A stretch of 31,086 nucleotides of DNA, from the NCBI GenBank assembly GCA_964617875.1, contig CAZUAI010000065.1:1-31086 (forward strand). The letters run 5' to 3'. Of the stretch, positions 6,282-14,885 are shown piece by piece (the first letter of the stretch is position 1; each line of letters opens with the position of its first letter). The translations under genes and the position numbers were made by a program. The notes beneath the pieces are model-generated. The model worked only from the letters and a program-made list of their open reading frames with translations, was not told where the DNA came from and searched no databases. This DNA is from CAZMVY01 sp964617875 (lineage in GTDB: Bacteria; Planctomycetota; Phycisphaerae; UBA1845; PWPN01).

Positions 6282-6357
6282 TCGAGACGGCCGGCGTATC
6301 TGTCGCTCCGCTCGTTCTGGCGGAGGCTATCGCTCTCTCGCGAAATACGGACAGGTG

Positions 6358-6918
6358 ATGGCTCCTGAGGAGATCGCGAAACTGTTGCAGGACGCGTTCG
6401 CCGACGCGATCGTCGAGGCGAACATGGCATCGGCACATCCGCACGTCGTCGTTCCGGCGGCGCGGTGGCCGGAGGTGGCGCGGTTTCTGCGCGACGACGA
6501 GCGGCTCCGGTTCAATATGCTGCGGTGCCTGAGCGGCATCGACCGGATCGCGAAGAACGAACTGGAGGCGGTGTACGACCTTGCGGCGATGCGGCCGTCG
6601 GGCGCGGGCGGCTGCTGGGAGGCCGCGGGCGTCTTCGCGGTCCGCATTCGCATCGACCGCGCGAACCCGCACGTGCCGTCGGTGGCCGACGTGTGGCCGG
6701 CGGCGGACTGGCACGAGCGCGAGGCGTACGACCTGCTGGGGATCGTCTTCGACGGGCATCCGGACAGTGTCGAGGACGACGAAGGCCGGCACCCGCGGCG
6801 GATCCTGTGTCCGGACGACTGGGCCGGCCACCCGCTGCGGAAGGACTACGAACACCCGCTGGAGTACCACGGGATCCCGGGGACGACGGAGCACGAGATG
6901 CCGAACCCGGTGCACTAG
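6358..6918 (+). CDS. nuoC: NADH-quinone oxidoreductase subunit C
   Basis: A 186-residue (30 kDa-type) subunit of the complex I Q-module, packed against NuoD and NuoB. The family signature is complete: PSVADVWPAADWHEREAYDL (about 115-134), then GIVFDGHPD, RRILCPDDWAGHPLRKDY. The ATG at 6358 is preferred because it gives a normal NuoC length and follows ACAGGTG. The frame is open upstream to 6199, but that part is the inverted-repeat element. NuoC is separate from NuoD here, unlike the NuoCD fusion in enterobacteria. After the stop, a 60-base purine-rich spacer of AGCGAAA-like units leads to nuoD. Confidence 0.93.
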   Translation: MAPEEIAKLLQDAFADAIVEANMASAHPHVVVPAARWPEVARFLRDDERLRFNMLRCLSGIDRIAKNELEAVYDLAAMRPSGAGGCWEAAGVFAVRIRIDRANPHVPSVADVWPAADWHEREAYDLLGIVFDGHPDSVEDDEGRHPRRILCPDDWAGHPLRKDYEHPLEYHGIPGTTEHEMPNPVH

Positions 6919-6978
6919 GAACAGCGAAAAAGCGAGAAAGCGGAATAACGAAAAGGCCCCAGCACCGACCGGACGTTC

Positions 6979-8217
6979 ATGACGACTGACACGACACTGC
7001 AAGCGCAACCCGACCTTCTCGCGGACCTGGATCGCGAGGCGATCCAGTCTTCGGACCTGCGCACCGAGGAGATGCTGATCAACATGGGGCCGCAGCATCC
7101 GAGCACGCACGGGGTGCTGCGGCTGATGCTGCGGACGGACGGCGAGATGATCCTCGAGGCCGTGCCGCACATCGGCTACCTGCACCGCTGCGCGGAGAAG
7201 ATCGGCGAGAACCTCCAGCCGTACCAGTTCATCCCGAAGACCGACCGCATGGACTACCTGGCGGCGATGAACAACAACCACGCCTTCAGCCTGGCCGTCG
7301 AGCGGCTGGCGGGCATCGCCGTGCCGGAGCGCGGAAGCTGCATCCGCATCATCATGGCGGAGCTGAACCGGATCGCCTCGCACCTCGTGTCGTTCGGGAC
7401 GTACGGGCTGGACATGGGCGCGTTCACGCCGTTTCTGTACTCGTTCCGCGAACGCGAATACATCCTCGACCTGTTCGAGGCGGCCTGCGGGGCGCGGCTG
7501 ACATACAGCTACATCACGATCGGCGGCGTGACCGACGACCTGCCGGAGGGGTTCGTCGAGCGCTGCCGGGAGTTCCTGGACTACTTTGAGCCGAAGATCG
7601 ACGAGTACAACCAGCTCCTGAGCTACAACCACATTTTCGTGAAGCGGACGGCGGGCGTGGGCGTGATTTCCCCGGAAGACGCGATCGCCTGGGGCCTGAC
7701 GGGCCCGTGTCTCCGCGGCAGCGGCGTGAAGTGGGACCTGCGCAAGTGCCTGCCGTACGAGGGTTACGAACGGTTCGAGTTCGACGTGCCCGTGGGCGTT
7801 CCGCCGGGCGGCGAAATACCCGTGCCGCCGGGCCTGCCGAGGCCGACGGTGCCGCGCGGCGTCGTGGTCGGCGACGCCTGGAGCCGCTACTTCGTGCGGA
7901 TGGTCGAGATGTACTGGTCGGTCCACATCATCCGCCAGGCGCTGGACCGGCTGCCGGCGGGCGACTACCGGGCGAAGGTGCCGCGCAACGCGAAGCTGCC
8001 GGACGGCGAAGTGTACCTCGAGGGCGAAAACCCGCGCGGGCAGCTGGGGTTCCTGGTCGTCGGCGACGGCAACCCGATTCCGTACCGCGTGAAGGCTCGC
8101 GGGCCGAGTTTCTGCAATCTGTCGATCGCGACGCATGTGTGCCGGGACTGTCTGCTGGCAGACATACCGGCGATCATCGGGAGCATCGACGTCGTGTTGG
8201 GCGAGGTGGACCGATAG
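6979..8217 (+). CDS. nuoD: NADH-quinone oxidoreductase subunit D
   Basis: The 412-residue (49 kDa-type) subunit that forms the quinone-binding cavity with NuoB; it is related to the large subunit of NiFe hydrogenases but lacks metal ligands. The hallmark MGPQHPSTHGVLRL is at about 36-49. HIGYLHRCAEKIGE follows at about 59-72, and NNNHAFSLAVERLAGI at about 95-110. The C-terminus ends DIPAIIGSIDVVLGEVDR, as is usual for the family. ATG 6979 gives a normal-length protein, although its ribosome site is weak. It follows nuoC after a low-complexity spacer and precedes nuoH after a 108-base spacer that contains a small GC hairpin (8254-8271). Confidence 0.96.
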   Translation: MTTDTTLQAQPDLLADLDREAIQSSDLRTEEMLINMGPQHPSTHGVLRLMLRTDGEMILEAVPHIGYLHRCAEKIGENLQPYQFIPKTDRMDYLAAMNNNHAFSLAVERLAGIAVPERGSCIRIIMAELNRIASHLVSFGTYGLDMGAFTPFLYSFREREYILDLFEAACGARLTYSYITIGGVTDDLPEGFVERCREFLDYFEPKIDEYNQLLSYNHIFVKRTAGVGVISPEDAIAWGLTGPCLRGSGVKWDLRKCLPYEGYERFEFDVPVGVPPGGEIPVPPGLPRPTVPRGVVVGDAWSRYFVRMVEMYWSVHIIRQALDRLPAGDYRAKVPRNAKLPDGEVYLEGENPRGQLGFLVVGDGNPIPYRVKARGPSFCNLSIATHVCRDCLLADIPAIIGSIDVVLGEVDR

Positions 8218-8253
8218 GGGCCGAGTGCCGAGTGCGGATTGATGGAGCGCGGC

Positions 8254-8271
8254 CCGCCGCTTCCGCGGCGG
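8254..8271. repeat. GC hairpin in nuoD-nuoH spacer
   Basis: CCGCCGC-TTCC-GCGGCGG forms a perfect 7-bp stem with a 4-base loop. It lies in the 108-base gap between nuoD and nuoH, which begins with GCCGAGTGCCGAGTGCGG, a short tandem of GCCGAGT. There is no T-run. It probably acts on mRNA stability or is repeat debris; it also argues against starting nuoH at 8239. Confidence 0.4.
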
Positions 8272-8325
8272 CGCGAAGTCGCGGGTGGTGCGGCGCAACG
8301 TGATGAGGCGTGCTTCGAGATAGCG

Positions 8326-9993
8326 ATGGCGGACATACGGGCGGCGGACATTCTTCTTCCCCGGTGGAACCCGGCGCACAAGACGGCGGCGCAGCGGTGG
8401 CTTGCGATCTTCGGCGCCGCGGCGCTGGTGTTTGCCGTCGTGGGGCGGCTGATCGCTTCGGCGGTGTTCCACGGCCACCCGGCGGCGATTGTGTTCCTCT
8501 GCATCCTGCCGGCGATCAAGGGGATCACGTTGCTGCTGGCCGTGCCGGTGATTTCGGCCGCCCCGGCGATCGGGCGGTTCGTCGCACGGTTCGCGGCGCC
8601 GGTGTTCTTCGGCGGGGTGGTCGCGGCGATTCTCGGGGTGTGGGTCGTCGCGCTGGCGCTGGCGTGGGTGCGTTCCGCGGCGCAGACGGCGGGCTCGCCG
8701 CACGCGACGGCATTCGGCGGCAGCCTGACGACCGGCGCGATTCTGCAGGCCCTGCCCGCGGCGGTCCGGTGCCCGGTGCTGAGCTGGTTCCTCTGGCCGC
8801 TGCAGTTCGGCCTTGTGCGCGACCTGATCGGCGTGGGGGCCGTCCTCGCGTTCGTGTCCGTGTTCGCGATGTACACGATCTGGTGGGAGCGCAAGGTCGC
8901 CGGACGGATCCAGAGCCGCCTGGGCCCGATGCGCGTCGGCGGCTGGCACGGGTGGGCGCAGTCGCTGGCGGACGGCATCAAGCTGATCGGCAAGGAAGAC
9001 CTGATCCCGGCCGGCGCCGACGGTCTGCTGTTTCGGCTGGCGCCGTACCTGGCGTTCGTGCCGGCGCTGTGCGCGTTCATCGCCCTGCCGTTCGGCACGT
9101 ACTGGGTGTTCCGCAACCTGGACGTCGGGCTCATCGTGATCCTGGCGATGCTCGGGATCGAGGTGATCGGCGTGATCCTGGGCGGGTGGGCGTCGAACAA
9201 CAAGTGGAGCCTCTACGGCGCGATGCGCGAGGCCTGCCAGATGGTCTCCTACGAGATCCCGATGGGGATGGTGCTGCTCGTGCCGATCATGACGCTCGGC
9301 ACGCTGAACCTCGTGCAGATCGGCGACGCGCAGGCGGGCGGCTGGCACACGTGGCTGATCTTCCGGAACCCGTTCCTGTTCGTCGCGGGCGTGTTGTACT
9401 TCGTCGCGGCGCTGGCGAGCTGCAAGCGGGCGCCGTTCGACCTGCCCGAGGCCGAGAGCGAGCTGGTCGCGGGCTTCATGACCGAGTACTCGGGGTTCCG
9501 CTGGTGCCTGTTTTTCTTCGCGGAGTACGCGGGGATGTTTGTGGTGAGCGGGCTGGCGACGACGCTGTTCCTCGGCGCGTGGCACTCGCCGCTGCCGTCG
9601 GCGTGGGGCGAGCGGCTGGCGTCCGGCGGGCCGGCGGCCCGGGCGGCCCACGGGCTTCTGTTCGGCGGGCCGCTGTGGTTCGTGTGCAAGAGCGTGTTCC
9701 TGGTCTTCGTGCAGATGTGGCTGCGGTGGACGCTGCCGCGGATCCGGATCGACCAGGTGATGTACGCGTGCGTGCAGGTGCTGCTGCCGATGGCGATGGC
9801 GGTGCTGCTGGGCAACGCGTTCTGGGAGCTGCTGGTGGCGCCCGGGAGCGCGCCGGCGGTGCTGGTGAACGCGGCGCTGAGCCTGCTCGGCGTTGCGGCG
9901 GTGGCGGCGTTCGTGGCGATCATGGCGTACGGCCGTGCGAACCGGCGGCGGCTGGTGGGAACGATGGCCATTGACCATCTGCCGGGGGCGTGA
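8326..9993 (+). CDS. nuoH: NADH-quinone oxidoreductase subunit H, with N-terminal extension
   Basis: NuoH joins the membrane arm to the Q-module and shapes the quinone entry site. The conserved core starts near residue 165: MYTIWWERKVAGRIQSRLGP (182-201), DGIKLIGKEDLIP (216-228), then NKWSLYGAMREACQMVSYEI and RAPFDLPEAESELVAGFMTE. The whole protein is 555 residues, while the family is usually about 330-430. The extra part is an N-terminal domain of about 160 residues with three hydrophobic helices (about 25-47, 52-80, 90-115), plus a hydrophobic C-terminal addition. ATG 8326 is chosen; TTG 8239/ATG 8242 would add residues encoded by the GC hairpin. nuoI does not follow, unlike the usual order. 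Confidence 0.93.
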   Translation: MADIRAADILLPRWNPAHKTAAQRWLAIFGAAALVFAVVGRLIASAVFHGHPAAIVFLCILPAIKGITLLLAVPVISAAPAIGRFVARFAAPVFFGGVVAAILGVWVVALALAWVRSAAQTAGSPHATAFGGSLTTGAILQALPAAVRCPVLSWFLWPLQFGLVRDLIGVGAVLAFVSVFAMYTIWWERKVAGRIQSRLGPMRVGGWHGWAQSLADGIKLIGKEDLIPAGADGLLFRLAPYLAFVPALCAFIALPFGTYWVFRNLDVGLIVILAMLGIEVIGVILGGWASNNKWSLYGAMREACQMVSYEIPMGMVLLVPIMTLGTLNLVQIGDAQAGGWHTWLIFRNPFLFVAGVLYFVAALASCKRAPFDLPEAESELVAGFMTEYSGFRWCLFFFAEYAGMFVVSGLATTLFLGAWHSPLPSAWGERLASGGPAARAAHGLLFGGPLWFVCKSVFLVFVQMWLRWTLPRIRIDQVMYACVQVLLPMAMAVLLGNAFWELLVAPGSAPAVLVNAALSLLGVAAVAAFVAIMAYGRANRRRLVGTMAIDHLPGA

Positions 9994-9994
9994 C

Positions 9995-10495
9995 GTGATC
10001 GAGGCCTTGCTCTTCTACGGATTTGCGGCGGTGGCGGTCGTGTCGGCCCTGGCGGTCGTGCTGAGCCGGAACATCGTCCGCGCGGCGGCCTGGCTGCTGG
10101 GGACGCTCGGAGCCGTCGCCGGGCTGTACTTCCTGCTGGCGGCGACGTTCCTCGGGGCGATCCAGCTGATCGTCTACGCGGGCGGGACGATGGTGCTGAT
10201 CGTGTTCGGCGTGATGCTGACCAGCCGGCTGCCGGGCGCCCGGCTGCCGGTGCGTCGATGGGAACTCCTGGGCGGGGCGGTGGTGTGCCTCGTGCTGTCT
10301 GTCTCGCTGATCGCGGCGCTGCGGCAGGGCGCGTGGACGGAGCGGGCCGATCCCGCCGGGGGGCCGTCGGTCGCGGCGATCGGGCACGAGCTGCTGACGA
10401 CGTACCTCGTGCCGTTCGAGGCGGCCAGCGTGCTGCTGCTGGCCGTGATGATCGGCGCGGCGTACCTGGCGAGACCGGAGAAGGACTCGAAATGA
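9995..10495 (+). CDS. nuoJ: NADH-quinone oxidoreductase subunit J
   Basis: A 166-residue, five-helix membrane subunit of the proton-pumping arm. It has the NuoJ pattern: helix 1 at the very start, RNIVRAAAWLLG (about 25-36), LLAATFLGAIQLIVYAGGTM (about 47-66), which contains the pi-bulge helix important for coupling, and the terminal LVPFEAASVLLLAVMIGAAY. The start is GTG 9995, one base after the nuoH stop, with GGGGG at 9984-9988 as the ribosome site. An ATG does not occur in a suitable place. It is followed by a 109-base gap containing a strong inverted repeat and then nuoK. Confidence 0.93.
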   Translation: MIEALLFYGFAAVAVVSALAVVLSRNIVRAAAWLLGTLGAVAGLYFLLAATFLGAIQLIVYAGGTMVLIVFGVMLTSRLPGARLPVRRWELLGGAVVCLVLSVSLIAALRQGAWTERADPAGGPSVAAIGHELLTTYLVPFEAASVLLLAVMIGAAYLARPEKDSK

Positions 10496-10512
10496 ACCCG
10501 TGGGAATGCGGA

Positions 10513-10591
10513 AACGTGAGAACGGGCAAAGCCGCGGGGGCGTCCGCGGGCGCGCGGTTCGCCGCTCTTCGCCTGGCCCCGTTCTCACGTT
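10513..10591. repeat. Perfect 14-bp inverted repeat between nuoJ and nuoK
   Basis: AACGTGAGAACGGG at 10513-10526 is exactly complementary to CCCGTTCTCACGTT at 10578-10591, with a 51-base GC-rich loop. It fills most of the nuoJ-nuoK gap. The left arm is preceded by GGGAATGCGG, a word related to the CCCGCGAATGCGGG hairpins elsewhere. There is no T-run, so it is unlikely to end transcription within the operon. Confidence 0.7.
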
Positions 10592-10604
10592 CTGGTGCCG
10601 ACTG

Positions 10605-10916
10605 ATGTTCACGATCGGACTCACACACTATCTCGTCCTGGCCGCGTTGCTGTTTTCGCTCGGCCTGCTGGTGATGATCACGAAGCGGAACGCGATCGGG
10701 ATCCTGATCGGCGTCGAGCTGGTGCTGAACGCCGCAAACGTGAACCTGGTCGCCTTCTCGCACTACCGCGGAGGCGACGCGGCGGGGCAGATCGTGGCGC
10801 TCTTCGGGATCGTGCTGGCGGCGGCCGAGGCGGCCGTGGCGATCGCGATCTTCGTGAACTTCTACAACAACTTCGCGACGGTGGACGCGGACCGGGCGAG
10901 CGAGCTGAAGGGATGA
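10605..10916 (+). CDS. nuoK: NADH-quinone oxidoreductase subunit K
   Basis: A 103-residue, three-helix membrane subunit homologous to MrpC. The conserved acidic residues thought to act in proton transfer are visible in ILIGVELVLNAANVNLVAF (E in helix 2) and FGIVLAAAEAAVAIAIFV (E in helix 3). ATG 10605 gives the normal NuoK N-terminus (MFTIGLTHYLVLAALLF). Its frame is open further upstream, but that part is the inverted repeat. The ribosome site is weak, which suggests dependence on upstream translation or on a structure in the leader. The stop overlaps the nuoL start. Confidence 0.95.
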   Translation: MFTIGLTHYLVLAALLFSLGLLVMITKRNAIGILIGVELVLNAANVNLVAFSHYRGGDAAGQIVALFGIVLAAAEAAVAIAIFVNFYNNFATVDADRASELKG

Positions 10917-13267
10917 TGCTCTCGACGCAGGAGACAATGCTGGTCCTCGGCGCGGCGATCCCGCTCGCCGGCTTCGTGCTGCTCGCGATGTTCGGGGCGC
11001 GGCTGGGCAAGCCGCTGGCGGGGTGGTTCGCGGTCGCGGGGATGGCGACGTCGGCGGTCCTGGCGACGGTCGTGCTGGCGCAATGGATGGGCGGCCGGCA
11101 CGACGCGGCGCACACGTTCGAATGGGCGCGGATCGGCGGCGTGCCGGTGACGGTCGGCGTCAACCTCGACGCGCTGACGGTGATCATGTTCTTCATGGTC
11201 ACGGTCGTGTCGACGTGCATCTTCGTCTTCTCGATCGGGTACATGGCCGGGCACAGCGACGAGATCGACGGGCGGTCGAAGTACCACCGGTTCTTCACGT
11301 TCCTGAGCCTGTTCGGCTTCGCGATGCTGGGCCTGGTGCTGAGCAACAGCATCCTGTTCCTGTTCATCTTCTGGGAGCTGGTGGGGCTCTGCTCGTACTT
11401 CCTGATCGGCTTCTACTTCCACAGGAAGAGCGCAAGCAACGCCGCGATCAAGGCGTTCGTCGTCAACCGCGTGGGCGATTTCGGCTTCCTGATCGGGCTG
11501 ATGCTGGTCTGCCTCCACCTGGGCGACCTGTCGCTGAAGGGCGCCGCGGACGCGTTCGCGAGGCAGCACGCGGCCGGCGGGTCCCTGTTCGCGAACAGCT
11601 TCGCGGGCCTGAGCCTCGCGACGTGGATGGGCATGCTGCTGTTCTGCGGGGCGATCGGCAAGAGCGCCCAGTTTCCCCTGCACGTGTGGCTGCCCGACGC
11701 CATGGAGGGCCCCACGCCCGTCAGCGCCCTGATCCACGCCGCGACGATGGTCGCCGCCGGCGTCTACCTCGTCGCTCGCATCTTCGTGCTGCTGACGCCC
11801 GGGGCGCAGCTCTTCATCGCCGTCATCGGCTGCATCACGCTGACGCTCGCGGCCCTGATCGCGATCGTCCAGACCGACATCAAGAAGGTCCTGGCGTACT
11901 CGACGATCTCGCAGCTCGGCTACATGATCTTCGCGATGGGCGTCGGGGCGTGGATCGGCGCGCTCTTCCACCTGCTGACGCACGCGTTCTTCAAGGCCCT
12001 CATGTTCCTCGGCAGCGGCCAGGTCATCGAGGGCTGCCACCACGAACAGGACATCCGCAGGATGGGCGGGCTGATCCGGAAGATGCCCGTCACCGGCGCG
12101 ACGTTCCTGGTCGGCGTGCTGGCGATCGCGGGGGCGGGGCTGCCGGGGCTGCAGATCGCCGGCGTGAAGGTCGGCCTGGGCGGCTTCTTCAGCAAGGACG
12201 AGATTCTGGCCGTCGCGTACCACCGCGCGTTTCACGCGGAGGCGCCGGCCGGCCATGCCCCCGCGGCCGAAGGACACGGGGCACAGGAGTACGGACACGA
12301 ATCGGCCGCTCCGCCCGTGCGGCGGATCCCGGCCGTACTTTTCTGGGCGCCCGTCGCCATCGCGTTCGTGACGCCGTTCTACATGATGCGGTGCTGGTGG
12401 CTGACGTTCCTGGGCAAGCCGCGCGACCACCATGTGTACGAACACGCGCACGAGTCGAAGCTGATGTATCTGCCCCTGGTCGTGCTGGCGGCCGGAACGG
12501 TCGTCTCGAGCTACGCGATCTTCCGGCCGATGGTCGAGCAGGCGGCGCCGGCGGGGCTTCTGGTGCCGACGTTCAACCCCGAGGCCGGCGGCCACGGCGA
12601 GGGGCACGCCGCCGCACACGCGGCGGCCGGGCTGCCGATCGCGCACGAAGTCCACGGGGCGCTCGTCCGGATCGTCGGGCCGGCGTTCCTGGTCGGCTTC
12701 GCCGTCGCCATCGCGATCTACCGGGGCGGCCTGGGCGCGGCCGCCATGCTGGCGTACCGCCTGCGCCCCCTGCACACGCTGCTGGTCCGGAAGTTCTACT
12801 TCGATGAGCTGTACGGCGCGGTGTTCGTCGGCGGCGTGATGGCGCTCAAGGCGATCTGCAACTGGGTGGACGTGTACATCGTGGACGGGCTCGTGAACTT
12901 CGCCGGCTGGCTCGGGCGCGCCCTCTCGTCGCTGTCGGGCGACGTGCTCGACCGCGCGGGCGCCGCCGGGAACGACTCGCCCGAGGCCCGCGAGCCCGCC
13001 GGCCGTACGATCGGGTTCCTCGGATGCGTGGCCACGGCGGCGAGCGTGACGATCCTGCTGGCGACCGGCGCGCCCGGCGCGGCGATCGGGCTGCTGGTCG
13101 CGGCGTGGCTGGTGCTGGGGATCGACGGCATCGTGAACGACCTGGCCCGCGGGGCCTGGGACATTGCCGGCCTCCTGCGCCGTCCGCAGACGGGCCGCGT
13201 CCGGAACTACGTCCTGTTCGCCGCCGGCGGCGCCGCGCTCGCGCTGGCCGCGATGGTGCTGAGATAA
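10913..13267 (+). CDS. nuoL: NADH-quinone oxidoreductase subunit L, with His-rich insertions
   Basis: The distal antiporter-like proton-pumping subunit of complex I, with the long lateral helix at its C-terminus. Family motifs: FIFWELVGLCSYFLIGFYF (about 150-168, including the key Glu), HVWLPDAMEGPTPVSALIHA (about 257-276) and ILAYSTISQLGYM-like VLAYSTISQLGYM (about 325-337). At 784 residues it is longer than the usual 610-680. Two soluble insertions account for much of this: residues about 441-475, rich in His/Ala/Glu, and about 557-580, with GHGEGHAAAHAAAG. The first contains ACACGGGGCAC at 12274-12284, a word also present in the intergenic DNA at 19507. Tandem ATGs at 10913 and 10916 overlap the nuoK stop. 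Confidence 0.95.
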   Translation: MMLSTQETMLVLGAAIPLAGFVLLAMFGARLGKPLAGWFAVAGMATSAVLATVVLAQWMGGRHDAAHTFEWARIGGVPVTVGVNLDALTVIMFFMVTVVSTCIFVFSIGYMAGHSDEIDGRSKYHRFFTFLSLFGFAMLGLVLSNSILFLFIFWELVGLCSYFLIGFYFHRKSASNAAIKAFVVNRVGDFGFLIGLMLVCLHLGDLSLKGAADAFARQHAAGGSLFANSFAGLSLATWMGMLLFCGAIGKSAQFPLHVWLPDAMEGPTPVSALIHAATMVAAGVYLVARIFVLLTPGAQLFIAVIGCITLTLAALIAIVQTDIKKVLAYSTISQLGYMIFAMGVGAWIGALFHLLTHAFFKALMFLGSGQVIEGCHHEQDIRRMGGLIRKMPVTGATFLVGVLAIAGAGLPGLQIAGVKVGLGGFFSKDEILAVAYHRAFHAEAPAGHAPAAEGHGAQEYGHESAAPPVRRIPAVLFWAPVAIAFVTPFYMMRCWWLTFLGKPRDHHVYEHAHESKLMYLPLVVLAAGTVVSSYAIFRPMVEQAAPAGLLVPTFNPEAGGHGEGHAAAHAAAGLPIAHEVHGALVRIVGPAFLVGFAVAIAIYRGGLGAAAMLAYRLRPLHTLLVRKFYFDELYGAVFVGGVMALKAICNWVDVYIVDGLVNFAGWLGRALSSLSGDVLDRAGAAGNDSPEAREPAGRTIGFLGCVATAASVTILLATGAPGAAIGLLVAAWLVLGIDGIVNDLARGAWDIAGLLRRPQTGRVRNYVLFAAGGAALALAAMVLR

Positions 13268-13283
13268 GACGAGGATAGACGTC

Positions 13284-14885
13284 GTGGAAGGTCAACTGCT
13301 GAACTGGATCGTGTTCCTGCCGACGCTCGGCGCGGCGGCGTGCCTGGTGATGCCGAACCGGCGGGCGGTGAAGCTGACGGCGGTGCTGACGACGGGCATA
13401 ACGCTCGTGCTGTCGCTGCTGCTGTTCCAGCATTTTGCCTGGTGGCAGGACGATGGGCCGACGATCTTCGGCACCGAGTACGGGCAACAGCTCCACGAGG
13501 TGACGAAGATCCCGTGGATCGAGATCGGGCAGTTCCGCGTCGAGTACTTCGTGGGCGTGGACGGGCTGAGCTTCCCGCTGATCATCCTGACGACGGTGGT
13601 GAGCTTTCTCGCGTGCCTGGCGAGCTGGGGGATCGACGCCTGGCGGATCAACCGGGGGGCGAAGGCGTACTTCGTCCTGTTCCTGCTGCTCGAGACGGGC
13701 ATGCTCGGCGTCTTCGCGGCGCTCGACTTCTTCCTGTTCTACGTCTTCTGGGAAGTGATGCTGCTGCCGATGTATTTCCTCATCGGCGTGTGGGGCGGCG
13801 AGCGGAAGGAATACGCGGCGATCAAGTTCTTCCTCTACACGCTGGCCGGCTCGGTGCTGATGCTGGTCGTGCTGATCGCCTTCTACTTCAAGAGCGCGGC
13901 GGCGGGCGCCCCGACCCTCAGCCTGATCGACTACGCGACCGACGCCCGGATCCAGGCGGAGTTCGCACGGCCGGCGAGCTTCCTCTTCGCGGGCTGGAGC
14001 TGGCCGATCGTGATGTTCGTGTTCCTCTTCATCGCCTTCGCGATCAAGGTGCCGGTCGTGCCCTTCCACACGTGGCTGCCCGACGCCCACGTCGAGGCCC
14101 CGACGCCGATCAGCATGATCCTGGCCGGAATCCTCCTGAAGATGGGCGGCTACGGCCTGCTGCGGATCAGCTACCCGATCCTGCCGTCCGCCGCGACGAA
14201 CCACACCGTCGCGTACGTGCTGGCGACGCTCGGCGTGATCAGCATTCTCTACGGCGCCCTGTGCGCGATGGCGCAGAAGGACTTCAAGAAGCTCGTCGCC
14301 TACAGCTCCGTCAGCCACATGGGCTATGTGCTGCTGGGCATGGCCGTGATGACGGACGCGGGCGTGCAGGGGGCGATGTTCCAGATGATCGCGCACGGCA
14401 TCTCGAGCCCGATGTGCTTCTTCCTGGTCGGTGTGATCTACGACCGGCTGCATACGCGGCAGATCAACCGGCTCGGCGGCCTGTGGCTGACGATGCCGGT
14501 GTACGGCTCGCTGGCGACGCTGGGGTTCTTCGCGTCGCTCGGGCTGCCGGGGCTGTGCGGGTTCATCGGCGAGGTGTGGGTGCTGCTCGGGACGTACAAC
14601 GCCGCGGGCGAACATCCGTGGATGACCTGGGCGAAGCCGATGGCGGTCATCGCGGCCTTCGGCGTGGTGCTGACGGCGGGGTACATCCTCTGGATGATCC
14701 AGCGGGTGTACCTCGGTCCGCAGAAGCCGGAGTACGTCGGCCTGCCCGAGGCGAACCCGCGCGAGATCTCCATCCTGGCGCCGCTGGCGGCCCTGGCGGT
14801 GCTGCTGGGCGTGCTGCCGACGCAGTCGCTCTTCAACTTCATGAACGGGACGCTCGGGAACCTCGTGACGCACATAGCGAAATGA
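13284..14885 (+). CDS. nuoM: NADH-quinone oxidoreductase subunit M
   Basis: The 533-residue middle antiporter-like subunit of the proton-pumping arm, with about 14 transmembrane helices. Motifs: FFLFYVFWEVMLLPMYFLIG (about 151-170, key Glu), FHTWLPDAHVEAPTPISMIL (about 261-280) and LVAYSSVSHMGYVLLGM (about 336-352). Start GTG 13284 is supported by GAGG at 13271-13274 and gives the normal N-terminus; it lies 16 bases after nuoL. The stop overlaps the nuoN start by ATGA, implying coupled translation. Length is in the normal range, so it is the least modified of the large subunits here. Confidence 0.96.
   Translation: MEGQLLNWIVFLPTLGAAACLVMPNRRAVKLTAVLTTGITLVLSLLLFQHFAWWQDDGPTIFGTEYGQQLHEVTKIPWIEIGQFRVEYFVGVDGLSFPLIILTTVVSFLACLASWGIDAWRINRGAKAYFVLFLLLETGMLGVFAALDFFLFYVFWEVMLLPMYFLIGVWGGERKEYAAIKFFLYTLAGSVLMLVVLIAFYFKSAAAGAPTLSLIDYATDARIQAEFARPASFLFAGWSWPIVMFVFLFIAFAIKVPVVPFHTWLPDAHVEAPTPISMILAGILLKMGGYGLLRISYPILPSAATNHTVAYVLATLGVISILYGALCAMAQKDFKKLVAYSSVSHMGYVLLGMAVMTDAGVQGAMFQMIAHGISSPMCFFLVGVIYDRLHTRQINRLGGLWLTMPVYGSLATLGFFASLGLPGLCGFIGEVWVLLGTYNAAGEHPWMTWAKPMAVIAAFGVVLTAGYILWMIQRVYLGPQKPEYVGLPEANPREISILAPLAALAVLLGVLPTQSLFNFMNGTLGNLVTHIAK

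Noticed and set aside
6118..9978. Very long open frame on the minus strand antisense to nuoC, nuoD and nuoH
   Set aside because: It is the mirror of GC-rich codon bias in the nuo genes; its composition is Arg/His/Gln/Pro-rich, with no domain.
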